This document shows, one piece after another, positions 35,340 through 46,664 of a DNA stretch of 64,000 nt. The position numbers and the translations under genes were made by a program. How positions within the stretch are numbered: the first letter of the stretch is position 1; every line of letters starts with the position of its first letter. The notes under the pieces are model-generated. The model saw only the letters and a program-made list of their open reading frames with translations, was not told where the DNA came from and made no database searches. This DNA comes from Opisthorchis felineus (Eukaryota; Platyhelminthes; Trematoda; Opisthorchiida; Opisthorchiidae). The DNA lies in the NCBI GenBank assembly GCA_004794785.1, contig SJOL01006415.1, positions 396,806 to 460,805 of the forward strand, read 5' to 3'.

Positions 35340-35505
35340 TGTATCCCTCTTGTTAGTTCGAACAATTAACCGTTCGACCACGAGCGGTTGGTCAGCATTG
35401 CCATTAACTCGCATTAAAACATGATATAGCGTCACTTATCGTCCAATCAGGGAAGCAATATCACGTGGTCACGTGCTGACTTTTCGACTGCCGATTTCCT
35501 ACATG
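35340..35505 (-). mobile_element. SINE-1 5' half, minus strand
   Basis: On the minus strand: leader GACGATAAGTGACGCTATATC, GCGAGTTAATGGCAATGCTG and tRNA-like ACCGCTCGTGGTCGAACGG. The ribozyme and tail are absent, so the copy is 3'-truncated or was broken later. Confidence 0.65.
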
Positions 35506-35577
35506 AAATTGTAAAATTACTCTTCCTCTGACCTTTTTCAAGAATGATGATTGTGTGACGTTTGAAAATCCATGAAA

Positions 35578-35675
35578 TTCCGTGAGATGCACACTGCCGA
35601 TGATTCTCAATAAGGATGAAAAAGCTGCACAGTGTTTATCGGCTTTTCAGCATAGATTGGCTTCACTTGTGGGGC
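35578..35675 (+). mobile_element. SINE-1 3' end with mutated hammerhead
   Basis: GCACACTGCCGATGATTCTC, AATAAGGATGAAAAAGCTGC, then the tail CGGCTTTTCAGCATAGATTGG. The core is CCGATGA, with one substitution in the invariant heptamer. It is a 5'-truncated copy, typical of LINE-driven insertion. Confidence 0.7.
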
Positions 35676-35984
35676 AAACGCTCAACTGAAAATGGGGTAA
35701 GAAATGTCATCATTATCACCATCATGGACAGCATGGCATCAGTGTTCCACACTGATGCTTCGCTGTATATTCTGTGTACACTGTATATAAATACAAGGAT
35801 TGTTTCGGAAGACTTGGTGCCATCTGAGTGAAATATGTGTGGAATTCTGTCAAAGAATTTTTGGAGATATTTTACAAATATATTTTAATGGATATGAACT
35901 TAATGTTGCTGGAAATTGAGTCATACCAAACGAGCCGCTTGATAAGCACACAATAGAAACCTCAGTTGATCAGGATGCAGGTAA

Positions 35985-36110
35985 AGAAGTATATTCATTT
36001 TGGAATTTCAAATGAATTGTCCGTTTACGATGTTCCTCAAGTGAATGTGCTGCATAACGGTCGCCTCAAGTTTCGGTTAGTACGTTATTCGAGACGCCAT
36101 CTTATTAGCT
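35985..36110 (+). repeat. R1 dispersed repeat copy, partial
   Basis: AAATGAATTGTCCGTTTACG, AAGTGAATGTGCTGCATAACG and GGTCGCCTCAAGTTTCGG, then TACGTTATTCGAGACGCC. Only the left half is present. Confidence 0.55.
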
Positions 36111-38129
36111 TCTGAACTTGTGTAGGTTGATCTGTCTCCAAGGTTCATACGCGAAGGTATCAGTGTCTTGCTGAAGCCATATATCCAGTGCGCATAAGTC
36201 CGCTAAACGTTGTACCCGCCATCGATAAACTCGTGTCCTAGTCCACATGATGACCTAGATTACTACCCATTTGTAGGTTTTATCCCTCTGCATAAAAATT
36301 GCAGCTACGCAACTCCAGTCTTCAGATAATCCACCGGTTTACATGAAACACTAAAGCTAAGGAGAGCCTGACAATATGCAAAAGATCACTCACGTATAAG
36401 TGTAGGGAGGGAAACCATAAAACATCATAAATCAGTAGCGTAACTGACAAACGTTTCTGAGAGCAAATGAATGGTTTGCATTGAGTTGGAATTAAAAACT
36501 TTTTGAACTTCGGAACTAACAACTGATTACGTCACACTAGGGGGTAAAAACTTTGACAAGTTCCGTTCGGTAAAACAAGAATATCCATCTCAGCCGCAGG
36601 TGAGTCTGATATCCAGATGCAGCGTCATGTCCATGCATGACAGCCCTCTTGTTTGAGCTAGCTGAATTGGTCCTTTTACGATGATTCAGTATCTTCCTAT
36701 CAATGCTGTCTCGAGAATGTCAAGTCAAGCAAACGGATATCGTGGACAGATTAAGCTTCAAATCGTTTTAGGTTGCGCCAAGCTACGACGTTTCCTAAAC
36801 ACTTCCGGATCATGGCTTGTTTTATGTTGGCTTTCGAGAACCCAGTCCTATGGGACAGAATGCCTGAAGTTCTTTTTATTCTGTAAGATAAAATAACCTC
36901 CCGAAGAAGGTCTGGTGTACGGAGCTTTGTTTCTAATTTCCAAGGAATGATCATCTGGCACATGGATAGCATGAGCAGAGAAGACAGCCTGTTTGCTGAC
37001 TATAGTTCAGCAGTAATCTCACAGTTTAGCTAAACCAGACCAGACATTTCAAACAGATGCCTTGCATCGTTTTTATAATTGGCAGACAGTGCACGTATCA
37101 TTTAGAGAGCAGTGCGGTATTCATATGAACCTCAGCATTCCTCTGGTTTCTTCACATAAATATCTATTTATCTTGGTAGGATAGGGCTTCACATTATCAC
37201 TCCGCCAACCTGTTGCACTCAAGACCTTAAAACGGTCACTAGGAGTTGCCATACGGAGTTTAATAAAATTTTATGTGGTCAAAAAGATAACCAGCAGTCA
37301 AAATAAGTTGTGCGTTGTTGAACAACGTCTTCATAGCAAAGATTGCCTTAATAAACACGGGAAGTTGTAGTTACTGACGCAGAAGCTAGACTGGATTGTA
37401 TCCTTCAAAAGCAAGTTTACAGTTGTAGGTTTCAAAACACTATACATAGTATCATTAGCGCAACCGTAGAACTCTACGTTGTGCGACCACGTGATACCTC
37501 ATCTCCCCTCGATTAAACTCCAAAAGACGATGGTTTCATCCTTCATTTATCTGAAGATCCAGACATTTCGGCAAAACACGAGGGATTTTGGGAACGGAAC
37601 CAACACTGCATATCTCAATACAGCTCCGAAGTTCCGGACTCCAGGCCTTACTGGATGTCTCATTAATCTAGAAATTGTTTTCCTATCAAAATATGGGCAT
37701 AAACGTCAACTTGCAGACGCTCACCTCCAGGTGCCCAAAAACACCACGTAGCTGGAATTGCGCTAGCTTGATAAACTAGAACGTCCTATTTAATTAAGTA
37801 AATTAAAAAAAACTTGCTATTCTTTTGCTGTGTATACATACTGCATTATAATATGTTTGCCACTTGTCACCATTATTCTATTATCGACTGATCACCAGTC
37901 GATATCATCATCATCACCCGAAAGTGGAAGTCTTAAGCTCTACGACAGAAAATTGTAAGCGTCTCTTGTATGCGGGGCCGATGGTCATGCGAACATCTGA
38001 CCGGAGATCACGTGATTGAACCTTACAGCACACATTGCGTCACTTGATCATATGCTCGGGATACACGTTCCAATATCTACGGGCGATTAGGCAAGGTGCA
38101 CATATGCGGCTAACCTAACGGAAAACCAG
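36111..38129. other. Gene-poor stretch
   Basis: A 90-codon plus frame at 37,479-37,751 ends in a peptide (FRTPGLTGCLINLEI) that faintly recalls the end of a laminin-G domain, but this is too short to call. A 9-bp perfect hairpin TATCGACTG/CAGTCGATA with loop ATCAC lies at 37,882-37,904, followed by an ATCATCATCATC run. Confidence 0.35.
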
Positions 38130-40640
38130 TCAATATGTCACGAAGGAAAGACAGGCTACTCAGTCCTTCTATGGGCAGTCTAACCGCTTTGGACCGCTTA
38201 TGTGGCACTTACGTCACAAAGAGAATGTGCCCTACCGTAAAGTGATGGTGTGTGAGCCCTCATAACCCACTGAACTGTACTGAGGAGTGCAGGTGTGGTA
38301 CTCACAGAGCCTCAAATACCAGGTTGGTCAATGGGTAGAACTGTGACTAACAGACTCCTGGTTCTCCAGGTTGGGGTTTGGAATATATGTGGCAACTTTC
38401 TCCTTTTAATGCAGGCTGTTCTGACGGTCTTGAACCAAATACCGCTGCTGTGCTATTAGGCTTTTGAGCTGTTGTGGTTGCCGGGGATATGAATGCACAA
38501 GTAGGTAGACTTGGAGCTGTTAAGACTCATTTGGCTGATCTTTTCATGGGCGCGAAAAATGCGCACATCTCACTTGGTCATTAAGGAGTTATCGGGCCCC
38601 GATTTCTATTGAGTCTACAAAAGTCAATTATCGATGTTCCATCCGGACAGCACGTCTTCTAATGTTGAAGCTCACTAGAAGGTACTGTCCGCAACCATGC
38701 ACGGTGCTCGGCGCTCCATTTGTGGAACGACACAACCAACCAGATCTAAACACTGGATCTCGATTAACGTTATAAAATATCTCGAAGCTTGGACACATCC
38801 CTTTTTTTTGAGAGTACAATACCGCACGACAGACTGTCTGACTTTAGGTGAATAAGAGCAACTGCACGAATCGATAATCTTGGTGGACCCAGAAACATGA
38901 AGGGATAAAGGAGACGAGAAATTCGGGGGATGTTCTTAGATTGCTGATACGTGCAGCTGGCCCAAAGAAATTTGAGCTGATAACAATGGACTGCTCATCC
39001 GTAAGAAAGAAGAGAGCCTGAGTCGTTGGACTGAACACTTTTGAGACCAATTCAACTGGTTGGCTGCAGTTGTTCAACCAGATCCTCAACAAGCAGCGCA
39101 ACCCTGGACAGTGAACTTGGAAACCTCGATTGCTTCGGAAGTAAGCAAATGCCTTTTGTTACTGCGTCACTGCTGCTGGTCCTAATGAACTCCCACCCGG
39201 TGCGCTCAGAGATGGAGGTTAAATCCTCAGTTGGTGCTTGTCTAAAGTATTTGCATTTATCTGGGAGAGAGAGACTGACCCAGCTAACTGGGGTGAGTGG
39301 ATAATAGTGTCCGTTTTCAGAAAGGGTACCCACAGTGATTGACGAAATCACTGAGAAAACCTATTGACCTCTGTTGTAACTACTCTTTAAGTCTCGTTTA
39401 CGTTAGTTACGTCATTTATTTGACGTCGTATGCAAAGGCGAATGAAGACGTGACCCGAGAACAGCAACAGGATTCTGGCCTGAAAGAAGCAGTGTGGACC
39501 ATATGTTCGCACTCCGTTAAGTGTTAGAGCAGCGATATGCGTATAGGTGCCCTACATTCTTTGCGTTCCTTAACCTCAAGGGCACGTATGATCCTGTCGA
39601 CCGGTTAGTTCTTTCCAACACGCTTGCACAACAGGTTAAACCCAAAAGTTCGTGAATATCATGCACCGTTGGTATTCACATACTTGTGGCCGCATGGTAG
39701 TGTATAGGGAGCCGTGGTGTCTGACAAGGATGGTCACTCTCCCCATTTTTGTTTAATTTCGCTATTGATGAGATACTGAAGCGAGCACTACAAGGTTTTC
39801 AAAGCACTTGTAATCAGCTCTCTAAGAGCTAGAAACCCGTAGTCCTGAAATATGCAGCGTCACTTGAAAAGCTGACCAAATTCACCAAGTATTTCAGCAG
39901 GTTTTTTCGCGCCCACAAAGTGCAAAGTCATGCTGTACAATTTTGAAACACGCCTCTAAGCATTCAGTAACTGACAGTGGAGGTTGTAGAACACTATACG
40001 TATCTCAGAAGTTGCACTAGCTCTGACTGTAGTCTGACTGACGAAATAAAATCGAGGATCTCAAAGGCCGAAGTCGCGCTTGTCAACTTGCGCTACTTGT
40101 CTCATCAAAAAGGCATCTTAAAGCCTCTCAAAGTGTGGGCAATGTTGTTGTACGGCTGCGACAAGTGGCTACTTCGGGTGGAGCATCTTAGAGACCTTTG
40201 GCTTTCTGACCACCGGTGTCTCAGAATTATGAAGGGCATCCGCTTGAAGCAGCAAATTCGCAATGAGGTGATCGGAAGGTGGATTTTTCTAAGGCAGAGT
40301 CTATTTCCCTCACAGAAGGCATGTAGCACTACGAGCTTAGGTGGCTGGGCCATGTGTTATACAGCCGAGGTGTCGCCCGATGTGGCAAGCGCTGTTTTTC
40401 GTGTCAAATTCGGAGTGCCGGAAACCTGAAGATGGGCAGAATTTTACATGGCAAAAGGGAATACAGGATATTACGAAAAGTATGGAACTTGTAGGTGCTG
40501 TTCGCCTTGCAGGATGGAATCCACGTGGCCCACAACGTGCCTGGCAGACTCTGAAAGTATAGTAGCTAAATGTCAGTGGCATTCACGTGACCAGTTTCAA
40601 TCCAGTTGGAATGTCAGACGTGCAGGTTTCTAGAATGTTT
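38130..40640 (+). pseudogene. Dead LINE (EN-RT non-LTR retrotransposon)
   Basis: Remains of an apurinic-like endonuclease and a reverse transcriptase appear in order, in changing frames. Endonuclease: VVVAGDMNAQVG at 38,471-38,507. Reverse transcriptase: EWIIVSVFRKGTHSD at about 39,300, then FFAFLNLKGTYDPVDRLVLS near 39,560-39,620, then LSPFLFNFAIDEILKRAL near 39,740-39,795, and LKYAASLE at 39,845-39,868 where an active enzyme has YADD. C-terminal part: a 150-codon frame at 39,977-40,429 (YLRSCTSSDCSLTDEIKSRI, LLYGCDKWLL, DHRCLRIMKGI) and YELRWLGHVLYSRGV in another frame, ending near 40,630. Loss of both catalytic Asp plus many stops shows it cannot mobilise itself. Exact ends, poly-A and target-site duplications were not found. 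Confidence 0.85.
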
Positions 40641-43600
40641 GTTGTAGGTTGGTCCTAGTTTCCCCTCACTATTCCATTTCTTTCTTGCTTCCATTACGAG
40701 GCCATATTCAAATAAATTGACATGGTTCGACGGCAATGAAGCACTAGTGTTCTCGCCTCGTGGTGCTGTCAATGATGATGATGTGGCAGTCAATAGTTTG
40801 TCCGAGGTGCTCATTATGGCTGACTACATATCCCGCATCAATTTAATGGGCTGGAACGGATCTTTTGATACAACAGTTAACCCTTAGAATCATCAACCTA
40901 AAACCGTGATCTCTGGCCCGTTTGTTTGGCCGTAAGGCCCCTTTCAACCATAACGGCTGATGCCTATATTTTTTGAGACAGCTTATCTTAGGCCCTCAAT
41001 TCCTCCAGCTGAAGCAGTTTTGTGACGTATTAGAATACCTCTAGTCAGATTTAAAGTCTCATCAAAATTCAACCCACATTCACTTAAACAAAACTATGTA
41101 ACAATCATATGGACATTCATATGGAATATTCATGTTTCCTTTACAGAATACACTTTTAGAAAACTGAGATTTTCCTCCAAAATTATTACACGAAGGGTGA
41201 CATGCTGGAATGATTCCACATATTAGAAAAGTCAGAGTCCAACATAAAGTGTGAATTCAATTTTTTTCAATTCAACCACATTAATGTCACTCGATTTGCA
41301 TAAACGGGTGGGGGGGGGTTAAGAAAACGGAAAATGCAACGAACTATGTGCTAGCTGACGCAAAACCTCACCACTGCTACATGTTAACTCAAGACCTTAT
41401 TGAAATCCGTGTTCTCTGAGCGCTTAAATCCTGCGTGTTTAAGCAAGCCCCATTTGTAAACATTTTTTTTCACTTCTTAACCAGTTCCCCAAGTGAATTT
41501 CATGATCAACAGAAGCTTTGGTCGAATTTTTTCAGGACAACCTCGTTAAACATTTCGGCGACACGGAACAGGTGCACGAGAATACGAACTTTCACGCGCT
41601 GGTTTGACAGCGGAAGAGATGAACCGTTTTCACCTCCAATGGCTCTGATGATATACAAATTAGACCATGTGAAAAATCAAATCCAGTCTACTTTCATTCA
41701 CATATGTGGTTAATGGGCCAAGAACCATTAAAAAGAAATTCGTTTAACCGTTTCTAAAAATGTTACTCAGATGATTCTTACACGAGTCAAGTTCTGGTCT
41801 ATTTTACAAGTTCATTTCGCTCGTCAAAAGTCGGTTCAAACCTAAAGTTTGATTTTCATCTTATTGAGCAGGTTCCAAGCATATCTTCCGTTAACAATTG
41901 GGCTGGAAGCAAATAATCTTGCAATTCTCCACCAGAATCCATCGGAAATGCATCAGGTTGCTTTTCATGCGCCAATATTCCCAGGGGACAATCACCAGAT
42001 GAAATGTCTTGCAAGTCGGTAACTGACCCCATGGTCCTTCTTTGAATGTGTTCCAGAAGATTTTTACAAATGACGTCCTGTTAATACATGATGCGCATGG
42101 GTAAAAATGAAAGCCATAGAAGAGACAGAAGGTTTTTCATGTTCCAGAGTATCTGGTTGACCATATGGGAACGGATACAGAAGCATCATTGATCTATATG
42201 CAACATGGAGTCTCGCTCTGTAGAATTATTTTCTTTACACAAAAAGAGCCCTGCTATGAAGCAAGCCCTCCGCGAACGAGAACATACATTAGGAACCATG
42301 CCGGATTTATTTTTGGTGATCGTCATTCATTGTAATATCTAGATATGAAATGAGTTCAGTGTTTGTCTTTGTTATGAAAAATCGCCCATAGAACTAAGTG
42401 AGAGACACCAGTCATAGTGTAGGCCCTATTTAAGCACATTACCACGAACCACATAGTTGAAAGTTTTCGAAGTCAGTCTCGCATGAGGAACACAGTGGAA
42501 GTGTCGATGTGATATACTCAAAGAGTGTAGACTGCTTGTTGAACAGGTCAGACAGACTGACTGAATCACATTTATTAACGTCTCGTGATTCAAACAGGAC
42601 AAACCCGTAGCTTCATAAAAGTATCTTCTGAAGGATGAGCATTAGTTGGTTTGTGTAAGAAGGTTCTGCCTCATGTGCTTTCGTGACCCAGTCGTGTTAA
42701 AACTCCCCGAGTATGAGACTGGATGAATAATCAGGCATAAAATACAAACTATAGGTGACAGCAATGTCTTTGTGCTTTATAACATTCATCAAGTTATCAT
42801 GAAAACATGTTCAGGTCTTCGATACTGCTGAGTATTATGGAGCTCTCAACTGCAAAATCGAAAAAAAACTGGGCAATTTGATCAGCCTGCTTGTTAGATA
42901 CGGGACCACGTAAAGTCTGGAAAAATTCCGATTATCTCACTTATGGGCATTGTTGTTTTGGCTGTCAATCAATCAGTTCCAACCTGCACATTCGACACTT
43001 TCAACTGGTGAGCTTTCAATAAAGGTCTTTTTTAAATGTAGTCCGTTATATCTCATGAACCATGAAAAATTCGACAATGCTTCCACAGTATTTCGGAGTT
43101 TCCAGTACCTAAACCAATATCAAAAGCGGGGGGTAATTACGCAGAAAGATAGACTCTGGTAATCTGGTGGTTGCATATCATGACTGATTTTACCTAAGAG
43201 AAGTTGGTGATGTTCTGCTGTGAATTTAATAAACCTTACCAACCAACTGCACCAATTAATGATTACATGGTGTTCTGTGAAACTAAATCAAGATTAAGCC
43301 CCTTCACAGGAATCGGAGACGACAGAATCTGTGTGCTGGTGGTCTCCGTGTGTATTTCCTGGAGAGTTTTCTTTTTCACATGTGCAAATTTACCCATGGC
43401 AATAATAGCCTCAGAAATGGATCCACTTCGAAACAACAGTTATACGCCAAACATTCCTTCTTCGTGCCAGCCTTTGTTTTTCCGTTCTTTTATGACATTT
43501 ACAGGGACAATTTACTATTGTCCTCGAAGAATCGATGTGTTCATGTGTAAATTGATCTAGTGATGCACCAGGTCCCAAGGTTATTCCTCATCCTCGTCAC

Positions 43601-43675
43601 AATTACTTCGCTTTGTATGACGGTTCTGTTCACTGGGAATGCACCGCGAATATTTGGGGAATAATTGGAGCACGC
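40641..43675. other. Gene-poor stretch
   Basis: Open frames of 118 codons (plus, 43,204-43,560) and 92 codons (plus, 41,435-41,713) have no recognisable domain. A poly-G run of about 10 bases sits near 41,309-41,318. No repeat family of the window was recognised here. Confidence 0.35.
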
Positions 43676-43900
43676 TTACACAAGGGTGGAAATAACGGAA
43701 GCCGGAAGATGTAGTTCAGAATGCTTGATCAATGCGTGCAGGTTGGAGAAATTCATTGGACAGGGACCAGATGTTCCGGTTAATGCACAGCGCGGCTGAA
43801 ACCCAGATTCATTCATCGGATTAGTCAGCTGTGAAACCAACAGACATACTCTCAACGCCTCTGTCACATAGTCTCCAAATAGTCCATCCGTGCGAATGAG
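43676..43900 (-). CDS. Terminal exon of unknown minus-strand gene
   Basis: A good acceptor CGCTTTGGCTTAG precedes CTC at 43,900. The frame enters in phase 0 and runs 74 codons to TAA at 43,676. The peptide reads LIRTDGLFGDYVTEALRVCL, then a middle with NPMNESGFQPRCALTGTSG, then PCPMNFSNLHALIKHSELHL. An N-glycosylation-type N-E-S and three cysteines suggest an extracellular or lumenal protein, but I do not recognise the family. It can be joined in phase to the exon at 44,261-44,371. A further frame at about 43,905-44,100 on the same strand might be an extra exon, but lacks a good donor. Confidence 0.45.
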   Translation of the reverse strand, partial: LIRTDGLFGDYVTEALRVCLLVSQLTNPMNESGFQPRCALTGTSGPCPMNFSNLHALIKHSELHLPASVISTLV

Positions 43901-44260
43901 CTAAGCCAAAGCGAGTTCATGGACTGTGAGATATAATAAGGCAATAGGTTGGCTGAGTATCTGTAATCACATAGGAGTGGATTAAAGTGGTTTTGTATGA
44001 CTGGATACAAGTCAACTGTGCCTAGAACTGTTCCGTTAGACATTAACCGTTGGCCGACGACCAGCATATTACGAATCGGAAAACAACAAGGAATGACGCA
44101 GAAGCATTTGTAAATGCGGATTAGGAAACGCAAGTTGCTAGTTTAGTACTTTATTATCTAGGTTGGTTTGGGTTACTACAGGATTTAGATGCTGGTTAGT
44201 AAAAGATAAATGCGAGTAGGATCTAACCCGGCACTGGTGAAAGTAGACTGAAATACTTAC

Positions 44261-44371
44261 TGACCCACCAACCAGGAGAGTTACTGGGTCGTAGGCGGTT
44301 GCAGGAGCTGTACAGTTCACGTTCACATTACCGTCGTTGAAACAATCGTCCTCCCTTTCTGGCATAATGTT
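44261..44371 (-). CDS. Internal exon of unknown minus-strand gene
   Basis: This has the best splice signals in the window. On the minus strand a long pyrimidine tract ending TGTTCTCTCCCCAG precedes AAC at 44,371, and the exon ends at TCA|GTAAGTATT after exactly 37 codons (phase 0 on both sides). The peptide is NIMPEREDDCFNDGNVNVNC followed by TAPATAYDPVTLLVGGS, with one N-glycosylation motif (N-C-T). It may splice directly to the terminal exon at 43,900. Upstream exons must lie above 44.4 kb, where two SINE-2 copies occupy the presumed intron. Function unknown; a faint glypican-like look (acidic residues before C-F/W-N) was considered but is not enough to name it. Confidence 0.5.
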
Positions 44372-44400
44372 CTGGGGAGAGAACAGCAGAGGAGGGAAGC

Positions 44401-44625
44401 ACTGGACTGCTTCCAGCTTGGTCTGGTGAAGTAGTGGTAATTAGCTCGCCTCGCATGTGAGATGTCCGGAGTTTAAAAGCTTGTTTCGATTGAGGATACG
44501 CACTGCTTACGGGCTCTTATAAGAGCAAAAGTTGAATCCAGTGCTCCCGCCTTTTGGTACAAACTCACCAGAATGATTGTGCCAAGATAGAAGGACGACC
44601 TTTCAAGCGAGAAATGTGAGAACTT
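44401..44625 (+). mobile_element. SINE-2 copy with decayed hammerhead
   Basis: tRNA-like head TGGTGAAGTAGTGGTAATTAG with CTCGCCTCGCATGTGAGATG, a degenerate B box (GGAGTTTAAAAGC), then CACTGCTTACGGGCTCTTAT in place of the ribozyme core, and the tail CTCACCAGAATGATTGTGCC. Inactive as a ribozyme. Confidence 0.75.
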
Positions 44626-44649
44626 GAGCTACTGGGTCGTTGTTCGGGC

Positions 44650-44940
44650 AGTCGGGCAAACTAAACACAACGCTCAAGTGTGAGCATCTTCGTCCGTTCA
44701 GACGTGATAATCCACGTGCGTCCAGCGTGCTCTGGTAGATTAGTGGAAGCACGCACGCGTCGCTTTTCAGATGTCCGGAGTCCAGATCCGAGTACGGCCA
44801 AGGATAACACTGCTGATGAGCTCTAATAAGAGCGAAACTTGAGTCCTGTGCTCCCCTTCTTTGAAGTGGAATACGTGTGCTAGGGCATGAGATGGACTGT
44901 TCAGGCGAGAGTGATGTGAATGTGGATTCTGCAAATCTCG
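44650..44940 (+). mobile_element. SINE-2 copy with near-intact hammerhead
   Basis: Full order: leader CTCAAGTGTGAGCATCTTCG and TTCAGACGTGATAATCC, tRNA-like head (TGGTAGATTAGTGG, B box GAGTCCAGATCCG), ribozyme at 44,807-44,851, tail. It lies in direct tandem with the copy just before it. Confidence 0.8.
44807..44851 (+). ncRNA. Hammerhead ribozyme in SINE-2
   Basis: Core CTGATGA at 44,813-44,819, helix II GCTC/GAGC with loop TAATAA, GAAA at 44,834-44,837, helix III ACTTGAGT (one wobble when dimeric) and cleavage triplet GTC at 44,843-44,845. Helix I ACACTG/CTGTGC has a T-T mismatch near the core, so activity may be reduced compared with the 23.5 kb copy. Confidence 0.7.
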
Positions 44941-45089
44941 CAACTACCTACAACTGAAAGCCAACTCATATGCTAACATGTACAATAAACCCACTTTGAA
45001 GATGTAAACCTCGATCGTCTTCGCATTTTCATCCGACCTGACGAAACCACTGCCACCCAGACCCATGAAGTTGCAGTCCAAGGCTGCCA

Positions 45090-45300
45090 TTACCAACTCA
45101 TAAGTCCACGTGGATTCAGATTGTCAGTTCTCCCTCCTATGGCTCACAGCCTATTCGTGATCACACTGGTAATAGCTTGGCCGGCTTGTGCACATTAGCA
45201 TGAGGGCTATGTGGTAGCTAGGTCGGGGCATTTTGTCTTTTCATTGCAGGCTGTTCCGATGAATTTGCCGTTTTCCAGGTCTGCTCTACAATAACTGAAA
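45090..45300 (+). pseudogene. LINE 5' scrap, related to the 38 kb element
   Basis: TTTTGTCTTTTCATTGCAGG with CTGTTCCGATGA resembles TTTCTCCTTTTAATGCAGGC with TGTTCTGACGG at about 38,397 in the LINE, upstream of its endonuclease motif. Similarity is confined to a short block, so confidence is modest. Confidence 0.35.
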
Positions 45301-45901
45301 TGGCAGGCCCTGAAATGGAGGTCTTGTTTGAATGTCTAACCAAATCTATTTAGTTATGTTTATCAAACTCCATCACCTTCACCTGTGCATAGACTCACCA
45401 AATTTCATCGGAAACCCGACAGTTTAGATTCGAAAAGGTCGTATTTTGACAGCGCTGGTGCACCATCATATCGGGATTACATCAGAGTTAGCTGACAGGC
45501 TGCACCGTGGTGAAATTTGAAGACAAAATTGTGAAAAACATCTGGTAAATGGTCTATCGTGCAAATATCACTGCAACGGAATTACAAGATCAGAAAGCCG
45601 CAGGTGGCCTACATTCAAGTACTAATGTATTTTTCATGCTTAGTTTACCTGACAAAAAATGTTTCGCCATCAAGGCGCACTAGAAATTAACGGAATGGAA
45701 TAAGGTACCCGGAAGAATTTGCCAGACAAACAGGCTTACATTGAAATGGCATCTCTCACACTTGGATACAAATAAGGGGCTGAGAGACGATGAGATACCG
45801 AGCAGCTGTTAGAAAAATGGCAGCATTTCACAGTTGCGTGGTTACATGGATAACAGTTATCCAACGTTTGCCACTTTGTCAGTTCATAAACACCATGGAT
45901 T
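45301..45901. other. Gene-free stretch
   Basis: A cysteine-rich 67-codon minus frame at 45,736-45,939 was inspected; it has no known domain or clear splice sites. Confidence 0.35.
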
Positions 45902-46240
45902 TTGAGGCCCGCGGAAATCCACAAATCTAATATACACATTTACCCTGTCTTATCATCTGTGGTAAACTCCCACAATTACACACTAGGAAAATACCTCTTA
46001 TACATCCTAGACCCAAAATGTCAGAATAATCAGGTGCACACCAGTTCATCCTCAATATTTAAAACTGCAGTATTCCACGACACTTTAAGTTATTTTGACG
46101 TTTTCATTCACCTGTTTACCGAAACTTTTGGTCACTTTGTGACGATTCACCAATTCCTGGAAACCATATCCTATTCTCCTCTGTCTACAAAACACCGCAA
46201 ATTGGACACCACCACGGTCTTTTCGGTCTCAACACTGTAA
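45902..46240 (+). pseudogene. Penelope-like reverse-transcriptase relic
   Basis: A 112-codon plus frame has the motif order of a Penelope reverse transcriptase around its first catalytic Asp: NSHNYTLGKYLLYILDP, then SSSSIFKTAVF, then LSYFDVFIHLFTETF, against the family pattern G-S/T-P-T-Y-x-L-A-K-x-L…V-x-S-S…F-V…S-F-D-V-x-S-L-F-T. Spacing agrees well, although several conserved residues are changed. It lies 5' of the endonuclease at 46.9 kb on the same strand and may be the remains of the same insertion, but the terminal arm at 46.57 kb intervenes. Confidence 0.45.
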
Positions 46241-46567
46241 GCTCGCAGAACTTTAACTACCAGCTATCCACGTCTGAAACTGTAAAAACAATCCCCGACA
46301 AGGGCTATTTAGGCGTCAGCTCGTGCGAATGGGTGATTAATTGTTTCGGATAGGGAAGACAAGTGACAAATACCCAACAAGGTTCGATGCGGTAACAAAA
46401 TTTGAAGATGCTTCAAGATGTGTGAAGTTTGCATGCCTATGTTTTATTTTTTTTGCCTGACAAATAATCGACCACCGGTCAAATTTCTCCAATTGTGTCT
46501 TACTTTTCAAACCAGGTTTTGATGGGATTTACTATAGAGGAGAATGTTAGTAGCTCAGGTAGCATAG

Positions 46568-46664
46568 ACGGTCGTTGGTTTGTCCGCTGAGCTGGGCAAA
46601 TTGATTGCAAACGTTTCATCACCAATCGAGGTGACATCATCAGTGCTTCGTTAGAGGCCGTAGT
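46568..46664 (+). repeat. Penelope-like terminal arm, left
   Basis: TTGTCCGCTGAGCTGGGCAA, TTGCAAACGTTTCATCACC and GAGGTGACATCATCAGTGC. Its reverse complement, slightly diverged, lies at 47,515-47,640, so the endonuclease segment is bracketed by inverted arms about 850 bases apart. Confidence 0.75.

Noticed and set aside
35578..35675. Active hammerhead
   Set aside because: The invariant heptamer is CCGATGA; the same defect occurs in the copy at 33.1 kb.
37479..37751. Laminin-G exon (TPGLTGCLINLEI)
   Set aside because: Only about a dozen residues resemble the domain end; upstream sequence does not match.
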